NCBI RefSeq assembly: GCF_029407905.1
Contig: NC_073637.1
Coordinates: 54,994,501-55,058,500, forward strand
Origin: Bubalus kerabau
Taxonomy: Eukaryota > Chordata > Mammalia > Artiodactyla > Bovidae
Reading direction: 5' to 3'
Length of the DNA: 64,000 nt
Part shown: positions 12,041-23,060 of the stretch, one piece after another
How the letters are laid out: every line of letters starts with the position of its first letter
Position numbering within the stretch: position 1 is the stretch's first letter
The notes under the pieces: generated by a model
Seen by the model: only the letters and a program-made list of their open reading frames with translations
What the model was told of the DNA's origin: nothing
The model's database searches: none
Translations under genes and position numbers: made by a program

Positions 12041-12080
12041 TTTTTTTTTTTTTTTCCAGAAGGAAAAAAAAAAAAAAAAA
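12041..12080. repeat. T15 / A17 inverted homopolymer pair
   Basis: Fifteen T are followed by the eight-base spacer 'ccagaagg' and seventeen A. The arms are complementary and could extrude as a hairpin. It could have arisen from a tail-to-tail retroposon remnant or from replication slippage. Confidence 0.9.
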
Positions 12081-14104
12081 CACTACTAATATCTCTGCTA
12101 GAAGAGTGCCTCCAATGTTCCCTATACTATTCAAATGTTCTAGGGTACAGGTGATAAATGATGATATAATCAAAAAGTAAGGCTAGAAGGCTTACAATGC
12201 AAGGCTATCTTTCAGAAAATACTATGCTTAGGGATAATTATAAAAGATCACTGCAGTATTTTCCTTTCATTACCTACTGTTCTATATTTTCATATTCAAT
12301 CCTCACACTATCTTTTTGTGACCTTTTACCTTTAAAATAACCCATGAAGATAATGCCATTTCATTCATTTTAGGCTTATACAAACATAAACAGCAAGGAA
12401 GTGGGTTTGGTAAGTATTTTGTAATAGGTAGAATGTTAACTTAAAATAGTTTCAGGATTTGCTTTGTGAATACATAATCTTATTAACTCCAAGTATTTTA
12501 CTATAATGACTGAATTTTGAGGTCCAGCAGACTCTTTTGATAGGAGATTTTGAGTGTAAAACATCATTACCAAGCAGAAAACTGAGTAATAAATCTGAAT
12601 TTGACAGTTCTTCTTGTCTAAAGAGTTATTGGTTTTGCAACATAAATTTCAACTGTCCATTTGCTACATTTTGTCAGCCTGATTATTTTTGGTTACCTGC
12701 AGGCAAAATTTTCTGTAACAGAGACTTAGAAGTGGCTCATTTGGATTTTAGCTTCTTAAAATAATTGAAGAATATGCTTTGAGATGGCTTAACTCATACA
12801 TTTTTTTTTTTCTTTTGGTTCTCATGAGCAAATATGTGAATGTAAGTAGAGCTTGTGGGGTTTCACTTTCTATCCATAATGTAAGTAACAATCTTAAAAG
12901 ACAAGCTAGGATACATAAGATGTCCAAACACTGTCAAAAGCTTGTCTAATGCTCTGCATTTCTATAGCAGTAACTTTTAAAGTTACATATTTTTTTCCCT
13001 GCTCAATCTCTGTTCCTCTTAGACCCTATTGTGAATTGAGAGTCCTGAGATGAAAGCAAAAATAACAGTGTTATATTCCAAAGGCAACAATGAGCCTTCC
13101 TTCTGGTTCTGACACACAACTGAAGGTGCAGACATGACAGTGTGAGTTTGAAGAGTCTGAAAGGAACTTGAACTTGCTTTAGAATTTAACTGAATGAAAA
13201 CAGAAGAGTAATTTCTATATCTACTGGGCAGGAGAAGAGTAAAGTAACAGGAATAAGTAAATGCTGTGCTACGCTTGCCTTTTGGGTGTAAATCAGTTAT
13301 TTTTTCCCCTAAGATTATCACAACATTTTCCCCATAAGCTTAACATGCTATTATTGAATTTTAAAAATAAACCTACGTGACTTGTATTTTTTAAATCTCG
13401 GTTAATTTAATAGATGTAAATCTGACTCCACATGTGACTGCATCCATATTCATAGTAAAACAAAAAGACTGTGTCTTTTATTAGTTTTCTCTTAATTTTA
13501 TGCACCTCACAATCTGTAAAATATTTCAGCACACAAAACTGCTAAGTGTATAATGGCCTCATGATATCAATATGGAATGTTTCTGTGTTTAAAATATACT
13601 GATGCCCACCCCAGTAAAGTGCTAAAATTTTCACACTGCAAATAAATATTAATGTGGTAAGTCAAGTAATTGTATTTTGGTTGCTGGTAGGACTCTGACA
13701 TTATGGTTTTTTTTTAATACAAATATTTTTTCATCTTTAATTTTGTTGACTATAGCATTACATTATTAATAATAGCTGGTTTGCTGAGTTGGACTACTAT
13801 GGTATTTATTGGGAAATAATAAAAAATCAAAAAAGACTTCTGCCCTACTTTTTGACATCATATAACTGCTTAACTTTCAAGATTTATGAGGCTGAAAAGA
13901 TGTATTACAATGTCAAAAAAACATATAACTGAAAAGTTTAAACATTATCATTTCTAGCTTCTACCCAACCCCTATGTGATTCTTCAAAAATTTTCAAGTA
14001 TGATTCTTGAGTCATTCTTGAAAAATTTCAAATTTTCCCTTTTGAACTTTCTCTCTCATTTCTCAACTAATATTAAACACAGTGTATCAGCTTTTAGTTG
14101 TTGC
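12081..14104. other. single-copy AT-rich DNA
   Basis: No gene is recognised. A weak MIR-like stretch may lie near 12290-12400 ('caatcctcacactatc...cccatgaagataatgcc'), too degraded to call. The 100-codon minus-strand frame at 13019-13321 has no family features. Confidence 0.45.
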
Positions 14105-14560
14105 AAATTTTTCTGGTTTAAAACAATGATTAATTTCTTATCACAATTCTGTGGGTTGGGCAGGTGATACGTCAAATGCTATTGTCTGGGCTCATTCATA
14201 AGGATGCACTCAAAGATCATCTGGGCAAGAAGATCTAAGTATCCTCACTCAACTGTTCCATGAGTCATATTATGGTCAGTTGGAGCACTTGGGTTCTGCT
14301 GTATGTGGCAGAATTCCAATAGATTAGAACAAGTTTCTATACAGGACAGTCTCAGGGTAGAATCCCAATGGAGCAAGAGCAGTAGTTTCAAGATTCTCTC
14401 AGGACCCTTGCTCAAGAAAGCTCAAAATGTTTCTTCCTCAACTTTCTTTTGGTCAACACAGATCACAAAGCCAGCATAGCTTCAAGGTGTAAAGACTTCA
14501 CTTCTTAATGGGAGCTGTGAAGTACCATTGTCATGTTTTCAAACCATTTCACACACACCT
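14105..14560 (+). mobile_element. ancient mammal-wide repeat, family not named
   Basis: The sequence shows the recurrent pattern 'taaaacaatgattaatttct', 'cacaattctgtgggttgg', 'ctgggctcattcat', then further right 'tctcaggg', 'ggtcaacacagatcacaaagcc' and 'ttaatgggagctgtgaag'. I recognise this order from an old interspersed repeat widespread in placental genomes, but I cannot give its name with confidence. A second, more diverged block of the same type occurs at 41060-41450. Confidence 0.4.
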
Positions 14561-14589
14561 TTTCTACAATGACTGCTTTCCTGTTTCCT

Positions 14590-14845
14590 TTTGGGTTTTC
14601 TAGCTTTATTGGGATATAAGTGACATATAACATTGTGTTTATTAAGTTTAAGATGTACAATGTGTTAAATGATTGACAGCAGAGCTACAGCTAATACCTC
14701 CATCATGTCACATGATTATGTTTTGTGTTTGTGGCAATAAAATTTTTGTGTTTGTGGTAAGAAACTTTCTTAGCAATTTTCATTATATATATATTAGATA
14801 TAATACAGAATTATTAACTATAACCACTATGCTGTATGCTGGATC
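14590..14845 (-). mobile_element. old L1 3' UTR (minus-strand part of an inverted copy)
   Basis: The plus strand reads 'ctttattgggatataagtgacatataacattgtg', which is the reverse complement of the L1M-type 3' end. It continues through 'atcatgtcacatgatta' to 'ctatgctgtatgctggatcct'. It abuts a plus-strand L1 ORF2 segment, so the two together look like one minus-strand insertion whose 5' part is inverted. Confidence 0.65.
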
Positions 14846-14849
14846 CTCA

Positions 14850-15100
14850 GTTACATTCAGATATATATCCAAAGGAAACGAAAACAGGGTTTGAATAGAT
14901 ACTTAATGCCCATGTTCATTGACGTATTATTCACAGCAGCTAAGATAAGGAAACAACCTAAATGTCAAGCGATGGATGAATATAAAAAGAAGACACAGTG
15001 TGTACGCACACACATACGTATACATACACACACACATAAATACACAATGGACTATTACTCAGTTGTGAAAAAGAACATATTTCCTGTTTCTTATAAGCAA
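14850..15100 (+). mobile_element. old L1 ORF2 3' end (inverted 5' part)
   Basis: The segment reads 'atatatccaaaggaaacgaaaac', then a degraded '.MFID.LF.AAKIRKQPKCQAMDE' frame corresponding to the conserved MFIAALFTIAKTWKQPKCP region near the end of ORF2p. Next comes an (AC)-rich insertion at 15005-15036 and 'acacaatggactattactcag'. It is head-to-tail inverted relative to the 3' UTR segment on its left, with no remaining coding function. Confidence 0.65.
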
Positions 15101-15251
15101 ATATTTGAGTCAGTTTGAGTTTTTCACTTGTAAGGGGAAACTTTGGAAAAACAGTAAAAAATTTTTTTCATTTATTTGGAAGTTAAAAGCAGTCTACCAG
15201 CTTTTTCCCCACTTTCATATCATTGCAATATTTAGGCTCCTTTAGTATGTA

Positions 15252-15692
15252 CATGCCTGCTAAGTCACTTCAGCCTGGTTGGAGTCTTTGCTACCCCATG
15301 GGCTGTAGCTCACCAGGCTTCCCTGTCCATCACCAACTCCTGGAGCTTGCTCAAGCTCATGACCATCAAGTTGGTGATGCCATCCAACCATCTTATCCTC
15401 TGTCATCCCCTTCTCCTGCCTTCACTCTTTCCCAGCATCAGGGTGTTTTCAAATGAGTCAGTTCTTCACATCACGTGGCCAAAGTATTGAAGTTTCAGCT
15501 TCAGCATCAGTCCTTCCAATGAATATTCAGGACTGATCCCCTTTAGGATGGACTGGTTTGATCTCCTTGGAGTCCAAGGGACTCTAAAAAGTCTTCTCCA
15601 ATACCACAGTTCAAAAGCATCAATTCTTCAGCACTCAACTTTCTTTATAGTCCAACTCTCACATCTATACATGACTACTAGAAAAACCATAT
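15252..15692 (-). mobile_element. BovB LINE 3' fragment
   Basis: The segment is the last 440 bases of BovB in minus orientation. Landmarks are 'ccaggcttccctgtccatcaccaactcctggag', 'tcccagcatcagggtgttttcaaatgagtcag' and 'caaaagcatcaattcttcagc', ending at 'catgactactagaaaaaccat'. It encodes only the C-terminal tail (WCW..L.RVPW region), with frameshifts. The left end is atypical ('gcctgctaagtcacttcagcctgg'), closer to the Bov-A2 tail form. Confidence 0.85.
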
Positions 15693-16056
15693 AGCTAGTT
15701 CCTTCATAGGGAAGAACGACAAATTTATTATTCACAACTATTCACTATAAATTTCCAAGCCAATTGTAATTAACATGAGTATTAATAACCTCAAACCCAA
15801 ATGGATATGAAATCCTCAAGTATTGTTTCTATCATATGTCCTCAAATATTTTTCTGAGCACCTATATTTCATCTATTTCTTAGTTGTATTTAGTTTAACA
15901 GTTCTTAGCTGGAATAAAAATTTTATTATAAACCCAGTCTTTTGACTTTGGTACTGAGAAACTGCCTAGCTAACACCATTTACTGTCATAAGGGCTATTT
16001 GTCTACACTAAACAGTACAATATCCTCACGATTTACTTTGCATCAATTCACTGCCT
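15693..16056. other. single-copy AT-rich DNA
   Basis: Nothing is recognised in this stretch apart from the pre-insertion target of the Bov-A2 that follows. Confidence 0.5.
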
Positions 16057-16068
16057 AGAGCAAAGTTT

Positions 16069-16335
16069 CAGAGAAGACAACAGCAACCCACTCCAGTACT
16101 CTTGCCTGGAGAATCCCATGGACAGAGGAGCCTGGTAGGCTGCAGTCCATGGAGTCGCAAAGAGCTGGACATGACTGAGCAACTTCACTTTTCACTTTCA
16201 TGCATTGGAGAAGGAAATGGCAACCCACTCCAGTGTTCTTGCCTGGAGAATCCCAGGGACGGGGGAGCCTGGTAGGCTGCTGTCTATGGGGTCGCACAGA
16301 GTCAGACATGACTGAAGCAACTTAGCAGCAGCAGC
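16069..16335 (+). mobile_element. Bov-A2 SINE dimer with perfect TSD
   Basis: Two related Bov-A monomers lie in tandem. Each reads '..caacccactccagt..tcttgcctggagaatccca.gga', and they are joined by the 'cttcacttttcactttcatgcattgg' linker and end in 'ttagcagcagcagc'. A 12-base target-site duplication, 'agagcaaagttt', flanks it at 16057-16068 and 16336-16347 without mismatch. Such an intact duplication and tail indicate a relatively recent insertion. The monomer is derived from the ends of BovB, so BovB reverse transcriptase is the inferred mobiliser. Confidence 0.93.
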
Positions 16336-16349
16336 AGAGCAAAGTTTGC

Positions 16350-16651
16350 AAACGTAACTATAAATCTAACAAAAAATCTGTAAAATTTATATGTTGAATA
16401 TTACAAAATTCTAATGAAATCAAAGAACTAAATAAACAGACATATCAAGTCTGTGTGATTTGAAGATTCAACATAATAAAGACGTCAATTTCCCCAAAAT
16501 TGAATTATAGCTTTTTGACAATTCCTACCAAAATCCCAGGGAGATATTTAGAAATAGACTTATTCTAGAACTGGAATAGTTAAAAGCCTCTTGAAAAAAA
16601 AGAATAAAGTGGGAGAAAGAACAATATATATCCAAAATTATGGTCGACTAT
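16350..16651 (+). mobile_element. old L1 ORF2 fragment
   Basis: Diverged L1 text can be followed: 'agattcaacataataaagacgtcaatttccccaaaattg', 'attcctaccaaaatcccag', 'tttagaaatagac..attctagaactgga'. This corresponds to the INIVKM.ILPK..YRFN.IPIK region of ORF2. It is heavily mutated and was broken at its right end by the Bov-tA. Confidence 0.55.
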
Positions 16652-16886
16652 GGACTTTCCAGTTGGTGTAGGGATAAAAAATCCACCACCAATGCAGCAG
16701 ACATAAGAGAAGTGGGTTCAGTCCTTGAGTCAGGAAGATCCCCTGGAGTAGGAAATAGCAAGCCAGCCCAGTATTCTTGCCAGGAAAATTCCATGAACAG
16801 AGGAGCCTGGTGGGCTACAGTCCATGGGGTCACAAAGAATTGGACACGACTTAGCAACTGAACAAACACAAACAAACAAACAAAAA
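16652..16886 (+). mobile_element. Bov-tA SINE
   Basis: A tRNA-like head ('ggactttccagttggtgtagggataaa..atccaccaccaatgcag', B-box remnant 'gggttcagtccttgag') is followed by the BovB-derived body 'gaagatcccctggag...ccagtattcttgcc' and 'ggcctacagtccatgggg'-type end. The tail is (aaac)n-like, 'aacaaacacaaacaaacaaac'. There is a small duplication, 'gcagacataagagaagtggg', before the B-box. Confidence 0.88.
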
Positions 16887-18365
16887 GATTTATGTTTAAA
16901 ATTTTTTTCTGAGAGGTTTTTTTGATCATAGATATGGTTACTATATAATATATTGTTTAAACTGACATTTCATTTCAGAGACAAATTCTGAACCAGATGG
17001 GATGCTGGAGCAACAGATGTAAATTAGGACTATTTTGTGTAAACTGAAATATATATTTACTTTATTGAAGATGCTGGAAAACATTAAAACCTAGATAAAT
17101 AGGTAAGATCTTAAAAAATAAAAATTCCTTAGCAAAACCACTAAATTTTTATATAGTAACAACATGTATTGCAGTTTAAAACAAAAGAGATATGTAAATT
17201 GTAGTTATCTATCATATAAAATGCATAAGTATGTATCACTTTGCTTAAATAAAAAGATTTTCTATGCTAAGACTGAGAGGGAAATGATCTTTCTGACGTT
17301 TCCCTCTTTAACTGATACTACTCATTTTATGTCCATATATCAAGTTATAACTCATTTTAAACATGCTGGTAGTGAGGTGGTGTGAGAAAATTACATATAG
17401 GATAAGAAGCAATAAACTTTATACTGAGACATAAAGATCCTTTTTGTGGACAGAAATTTTGAGTTACACATTGAGGAATTTAGTTTTTACACAAAGAATC
17501 CAGTCAAAGAATCCTACAAGCACTGTAAATACACAGGTTTTTCTTCTTCTCTCCAAACAGAGAACCATGGAATGGGAGCAGAGCAAATCTCATCTGCTAA
17601 CAACTTGGATTAATAAACCCACCAGAAAACATGAATTGGTTGTAGCCATTTACAATCTCTAGTTTTAAGTCTGAAATAAGGCCATAGAAGAACCCTAACA
17701 GTTCATCAACTTTCTTGACAAATCTAATTCCTAGATTTATCACACAAGGTTTGATGTTGGGAGATCATTCAACTAACCAAACAAAAAATTATTAAAAAAG
17801 ACATAGTGACAACGATGAAACATCTTCAAGGGACATAATACCCTGAAGAATCAGAAGAAAAACATATTAGGGAAATATTTACTTCAGATATCAAATATAT
17901 GTTAAAATTTTATTTTCTTTTCTCAAGGCTGAAAAATAGATTTTATTGAGACAGAATATATTGATTTTATTTTTCCAAGTTCTGTATTCTTGATGCTCTA
18001 GAATTGGAGGCTATGGTCCTGGAGAGACAGCCTTTGCCAGAGCTAGCAGCTAATTTCTGGAGACAGTAAAGGATTCTCCTTAGATCCTGCCTTTGACAGA
18101 GAAACCAAACATTCCAGAGTTCACACCTACAGCCCTCTTCTTTATAAAATTCTCACACACAAGCTAATATTTTCCCTGCCCTAAATCAGTCCAGAGCCAG
18201 GTACTGAACAACTACGGATCACCAACATATGCGAGAGCCCACTGAAGGTATTCAAGCTATCCAATCCTAAATTTGCTCAGTGTATTCACCCTTCCTCATT
18301 TTTATTTTCCCCTTGGAAATTTCAGTAGCCTCTGGGCCATGCCCTTGCCACTCTGCCTCCTGACA
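16887..18365. other. single-copy DNA with a possible old LTR at 17930-18365
   Basis: No gene is recognised. The right third is less AT-rich and has features seen in old LTRs ('gacagagaaaccaaac', 'ttctttataaaattctcacacac', 'ccttggaaatttcagtagcc'), but I cannot assign it. A 72-codon frame at 17444-17662 has no family features. Confidence 0.4.
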
Positions 18366-18535
18366 AATCAGACTGACTCTTAGTACTTGTTTAAACTTCC
18401 CATGGTTTCACCTTTCTAGCTCTTCTATAAAATACTGACCTTATAAGGTTCTGATGAATGTAAACTTGGTTATATGAATAGATAACTTAGCTGAATGCTT
18501 GGCATATAGCACTTGCTCAATAAATTGTAGCTCTA
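18366..18535 (-). mobile_element. MIR SINE fragment
   Basis: The plus strand reads like a reverse-complement MIR: 'gtttcacctttctagctcttctataaaatactgacc', 'cttataaggttctgatgaatg', and the terminal 'gcttggcatatagcacttgctcaataaat'. MIR is a tRNA-derived fossil SINE common to mammals. Confidence 0.6.
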
Positions 18536-19684
18536 TTAGTACATTAAAGTGATAAAAATGTGTGAAAGAGTAGAAAATCCCTCTATGAATAGTAACAGGA
18601 TTCCTATAGAAAAATTTAGAAACAACACTCATGGAAAGATATGCCAGAATAGTGCCCTAAGACTAAAAGTACCTGAATCTGATAATTTAAAAGACCTTAT
18701 TGTATTTCAGGAAAATGTATTGAAAAAAGACCACATATGCCTAGTTTTGTAAATTTACTGTTTATATCAAGATACCAAATGTTTCCTAATACTCCTAAAG
18801 AATGAAATTATGTAGTTCTAATTTAGATTATATTGGTATTAGGAAGAAGTTCTAATTAATCTAACTTCAAATTCCAGAGGACAATGAAGCACTGGTTTTT
18901 AGACTTGGACACTCTAGGTGAAAAAATGTTGTGACCACATAATTGATAAATAGTTGAACTGTCTTATGGTAAAAGTTTAGAAAGCTATTAGACAAACACT
19001 GGCTCAGATAATATATTGTTTAGCTATATTCTTGAAAAATTACTTACAGTAATGTTTCAGCAAACAAGAATCAGAGTTATAGACATCTTAGACAAGTTGT
19101 AGTGAGATAGAATGGGCTAGATGACATGACAGCGATATCATGGTCCTGAGGTGAGTAGCTAGTTTTCACAGTGATTGAATCCTGAGACTTGAAAATCTGT
19201 ACTTAGTTCTCTATTTCTATATCAAAAGTCAAATCTGACAGATGAACCGATTTTATCACTGGGAGAAACAGAATTAGTCTTTAGGCAAAGGATTGTGTAA
19301 ATAGGTGAAAGATCTAAGTGTAAGAAACATCAGGAATAACTGTTACCCTAGCAACCGGGAGAGTATGTATCTTACATAAAAGGGCAGCTACAATTTAGAT
19401 CTATCCAAACCTTTTAGAAAAGATTGTAACTGAAGTATTTCTAAATCTTCTAATTTTATATGAGGTCAAAAATGCAGGTTTTATGTAAAATCTGATTTAT
19501 ATATGTGACATTTATTCTGCTTTTATTTTCTAATAAAATTTTAATAGAGATAAATGTAGACTCATAAGCAGTTTGTGAAACAGAAAAATTCCTTAACCTA
19601 GTTTCTCCCTGTGATAAAATCTTACAAAATTGTTGTGCATTATCACAACCAGGATACAAATATTGATACAGACACTGTAAAGAT
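18536..19684. other. single-copy AT-rich DNA
   Basis: No gene, repeat or RNA is recognised over about 1.1 kb. The small opposing frames at 18441-18752 are typical of chance. Confidence 0.5.
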
Positions 19685-20396
19685 ACAAAACAGTCCCATC
19701 TCCTTGAGGATTCCTCTTATTGCCCTTCTACAGCCAGATCCACCTCCCTCCCAGACCAGCCTCCTTTCCAATGTCCCTGGTAACTTCTAATTTGTTCTCC
19801 ATTTCTATGATTTTTCATTTCAATAATGTTCTATAATAATATAATACGTGACTTTTGGGGATTTGCATTTCTGACACCTAGTTCTCTACAGATTCATCCA
19901 AATGTTTGCATGCATTGATTTCTGTCACTGATACATAGTATTCCATGATGTGGATATACTGTAATTTTGCTACTCACCCAGTGAAGGACATGTGGACTGT
20001 TTCCAGTTTGGGATTATATGAATAAAGCTGCTAAGAATATACATATACAGGTATTTGTTGGCTACAAGTCTACATTTCTCTGGAATAAATGCCCGAGAGT
20101 GCCGTTGCTAAGTCACATTGGAGTAGTTGTAGGCCCAACATGTCCAAAACTGCTATATCATTTCATATCCTCACCAGCATTACATGAGTGATCAAGTTTG
20201 TCTAAGTTCTCACCTGCATTTGCTGTTACCACTTTTTTTTAGTAATTCTGAAAGATCTGAACTAAGATCCTACTGTGGTTTTTAGTTTGAATTTCCCTCA
20301 TGAAATTGAACAGTTTTCCCATATGCTTATTTGCCATCTGTATATTCTCATTAGTGAATGTGTTAATACCTTTGTTTATTTTTCATTGGCGGATGC
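19685..20396 (-). mobile_element. old L1, right part of ORF2/3' end, split by BovB (part 1)
   Basis: The plus strand gives a diverged reverse complement of L1: 'tagtattccatgatgtggatatact', 'ggactgtttccagtttgggattatatgaataaagctgctaag', 'ctcaccagcattacatgag', 'tcatgaaattgaacagttttcccat' and 'cattagtgaatgtgttaata'. The same element resumes at 22721 after the BovB and Bov-tA insertions, which shows that the L1 was there first. Confidence 0.75.
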
Positions 20397-22497
20397 ACGG
20401 CCAAATTCAGACTTAAATTGAATAAAGTAGGGGAAACCTTTAGACCACTCAGGTATGACCTTAATCTAATCCCTTCAGATTGTGCAGTGGCAGTGACAAA
20501 CAGATTCAAGGGATTAGACCTGATACACAGAGTGCCTGACGGAGGTTCAAGACATTGTACAGGAGACAGTGATCAAGACCAACGTCAAGAAAAGGAAATG
20601 CAAAAAGGCAAAATGCTTGTCTTAGGAGGCCTTACAAATAGCTGAGAAAAGAAGAGAAGCTAAAGGCAAAGGAGAAAAGGAAAGATATACCCATTTGAAT
20701 GCTGAGTTCCAAAAAATAGCAAGGAGAGATAAGAAAGACTTCCTCAGTGATCAATGCAAAGAAATTGAGGAAAACAATAGAATGGGAAAGACTAGGGAAC
20801 TATTGAAGAAAATTAGAGATACCAAGGGAATATCTCATGCAAAAATGGGCACAATAGACAGAAATGGTATGTAGCTAATAGAAGCAGAAAATATTGAGAA
20901 AAGGTGGCAAGAATACACAGAAGAACTATACAAAAAAGATCTTTATGACCCAGATAATCATGATGGTGTGATCACTCGCCTAGAACCAGACAACCCGGAA
21001 TGGGAAGTCAAGTAGGCCTTAGGAAGCATCACTACAAACAAAGCTAGTGGAGGTGATGGAATTCCAGTTAAGCCTTTTCAAATCCTAAAAGATGATGCTG
21101 TGAAAGTTTTGCACTCAATATGCTAGCAAATTTGGAAAACTTAGCAGTGGCCACAGGGCTAGAAAAGGTCAGTTTTCATTTCAATCCCAAAGAAAGGCAA
21201 AGCCAAAGAATGTTCAAACTACCACACAATTGCACTCATCTCACATGCTATCAAAGTGATGTTCTAAATTCTCCAGGTCAGGTTTCAACAATACGTGAAC
21301 CATGAACATTCAGATGTTCAAGCTGGATTTAGAAAAGGCAGAGGAACCAGAGATCAGATTGCCAACATCCGTTGGATCATCAAAAAAGCATGAGAGTTCC
21401 AGAAAAACATGTATTTCTGCTTTATTGACTATGCCAAAGCCTTTGACTGTGTGGATCAAAACAAACTGTGGAAAATTCTTCAAGAAATGGGAATACCAGA
21501 CCACCTGACCTGCCTCTTGAGAAATCTTTATGTAGGTAAGGAAGCAACAGTTAGAACTGGACATGGACCAACAGACTGGTTCCAAATCAAGAAAGGAGTA
21601 TGTGAAGGCCATATATTGTCACTCTGCTTATTTAACTTATATGCAGAGTACATCATGAGAAATGCTGGACTGGATGAAGCACAAGCTGGAATCAAGATTG
21701 CCAGGAGAAATATCCATAACCTCAGATATGCAGATGACACCACACACTTATGGCAGAAAATAAAGAAGAACTAAAGGGCCTCTTGATGAAAGTGAAAGAG
21801 GAGAATGAAACAGTTGGCTTAAAACTCAACATTCAGTAAACTAAGATCTTTGCATCTGGTCTTATCACTTCATGGCAAATAGATTGGGACACAATGGAAA
21901 AAGTGAAAGACTTTATGTTTCTGGGCTCCAAAATCACTGCAGATGGTGATTGCAGTCATGAAATTAAAAGATATTTGCTCCTTGGAAGAAAAGGTATGAC
22001 TAACCTAGACAGCATATTAAAAAGCAGAGACACTGCTTTGCCAACAAGGTCCATCTAGTCAAAGCTATGGTTTTTTCCAGTAGTTCCATATGGTTGTGAG
22101 AATTGGACTATAAAGAAGGTGAGCACCAAAGAATTGATGCTTTTGAACTGTGATGTTGGAGAAAACTCTTGAGAGTCCCTTGGACAGCAAGGAGATCCAT
22201 TCAGTCCATCCTAGAGGAAATCAGTACTGAATATTTATTGGAAGGACTGATGCTGAAGCTGAAACACCAGTACTTGGCCACCTGATGCAGGAACTGACTC
22301 ATTGGAAAAGACCTTGATGCTGGAAGGATTGAAGGCAGGAGAATGAGAGAACAGAGAATGAGATGGTTGGGGTTGGATGGCATCACTGACTCAATGGACA
22401 TGAGTTTGGGTAAACTCCATGAGTTGGTGATGGACAGGGAAGCCTGATGGGCTGCAGTCCATGGGGTCACAGAGTTGGACACAACTAAGTGAATGGG
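20397..22497 (+). mobile_element. BovB LINE, 5'-truncated, 2.1 kb, inserted in old L1
   Basis: The element begins at 'gccaaattcagacttaaattgaa', i.e. at the end of the endonuclease domain, and runs through the RT and C-terminal domain to 'gttggacacaactaagtgaatggg'. It interrupts the minus-strand L1 of 19685-23060. A possible imperfect duplication is 'tttttcattg' on the left and 'tttttcaattg' on the right. The right copy later became the Bov-tA target. Many stops and indels are present. Confidence 0.92.
20418..22480 (+). pseudogene. BovB reverse transcriptase (broken)
   Basis: Blocks are recognised in order: GETFRPLRYDLN.IPSDCAV near the start, then RWQEYTEELYKKDL and GGDGIPV (out of frame with the start). 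The 121-codon frame 21409-21774 carries FCFIDYAKAFDCVDQNKLWKIL, GIPDHLTCLLRNLY, TGHGPTDWFQIKKG and the catalytic box YADD (21727-21738, intact). The C-terminal half is in other frames up to the WRAAVHG-type end. The catalytic aspartates are kept, but TAG/TGA stops and frameshifts throughout make the ORF non-functional. Confidence 0.87.
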
Positions 22498-22513
22498 TTT
22501 TTCAATTGAATAT

Positions 22514-22707
22514 GAGTTAAAGTCACTCAATCATGTCTGACTCTTTGTGACCCCATGTTTTATGCAGTCCATGGAATTCTCCAGACCAGAATTCTGGAGT
22601 GGGTTGCCATACCCTTCTCAAGGGGACTTTCCCAACCCAGGGATTGAACCCAAGTCTACTGCATTGCAGGTGGATTCTTTACTGGCTGAGCCACCAGGGA
22701 AGCCCCA
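22514..22707 (-). mobile_element. Bov-tA SINE with perfect 13-bp TSD
   Basis: Minus-strand orientation is shown by the right end 'gctgagccaccagggaagcccc' (reverse of the tRNA-like head) and the left end 'gttaaagtcactcaatcatg'. The target-site duplication 'ttcaattgaatat' lies at 22501-22513 and 22708-22720 with no mismatch. It sits exactly at the 3' edge of the preceding BovB, so it inserted after that element. Confidence 0.93.
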
Positions 22708-22720
22708 TTCAATTGAATAT

Positions 22721-23060
22721 TTCACTGTTAATTTTTTAGAGTTCTTTATATATTCTAGATTCAACTCATTTATTGGATATGCAGTTTAGAAATATTTTAT
22801 CCCCAGTATTAGCTTCTTAATGTGTTCAATTAATTAGTTAATAACTACCCATATAGAGTTTTTCATTGGTAAATACATGTGTATGAATCTCAAAAGTTAT
22901 ATATTCCTATATCATGTACAACTAGATAGTTTGATATTTTACTTAAATATGAAGTCTTTTCCTATGTTTCTTGTGTATATATGTTAGAAATTCTGGATAA
23001 TAAAATTTTCATATCTTTCACTGCTCATAGTTGATATTGCCAAAATTGTTCTAGTGTTAG
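22721..23060 (-). mobile_element. old L1 (part 2, continuation of 19685-20396)
   Basis: The text resumes with 'agagttctttatatattctagattcaactcatttattggatatgcagttt', the usual continuation of reverse-complement L1 ORF2 after the point where BovB entered. It then decays into unrecognisable AT-rich sequence. Confidence 0.65.

Noticed and set aside
13019..13321. 100-codon minus-strand open frame
   Set aside because: It has no motif, no family resemblance and no exon-like context, and its amino-acid mix is what random AT-rich DNA gives.
16328..16335. (AGC)n triplet-repeat expansion
   Set aside because: It is the normal short Bov-A2 tail, likewise the (GCT)n at 27532.
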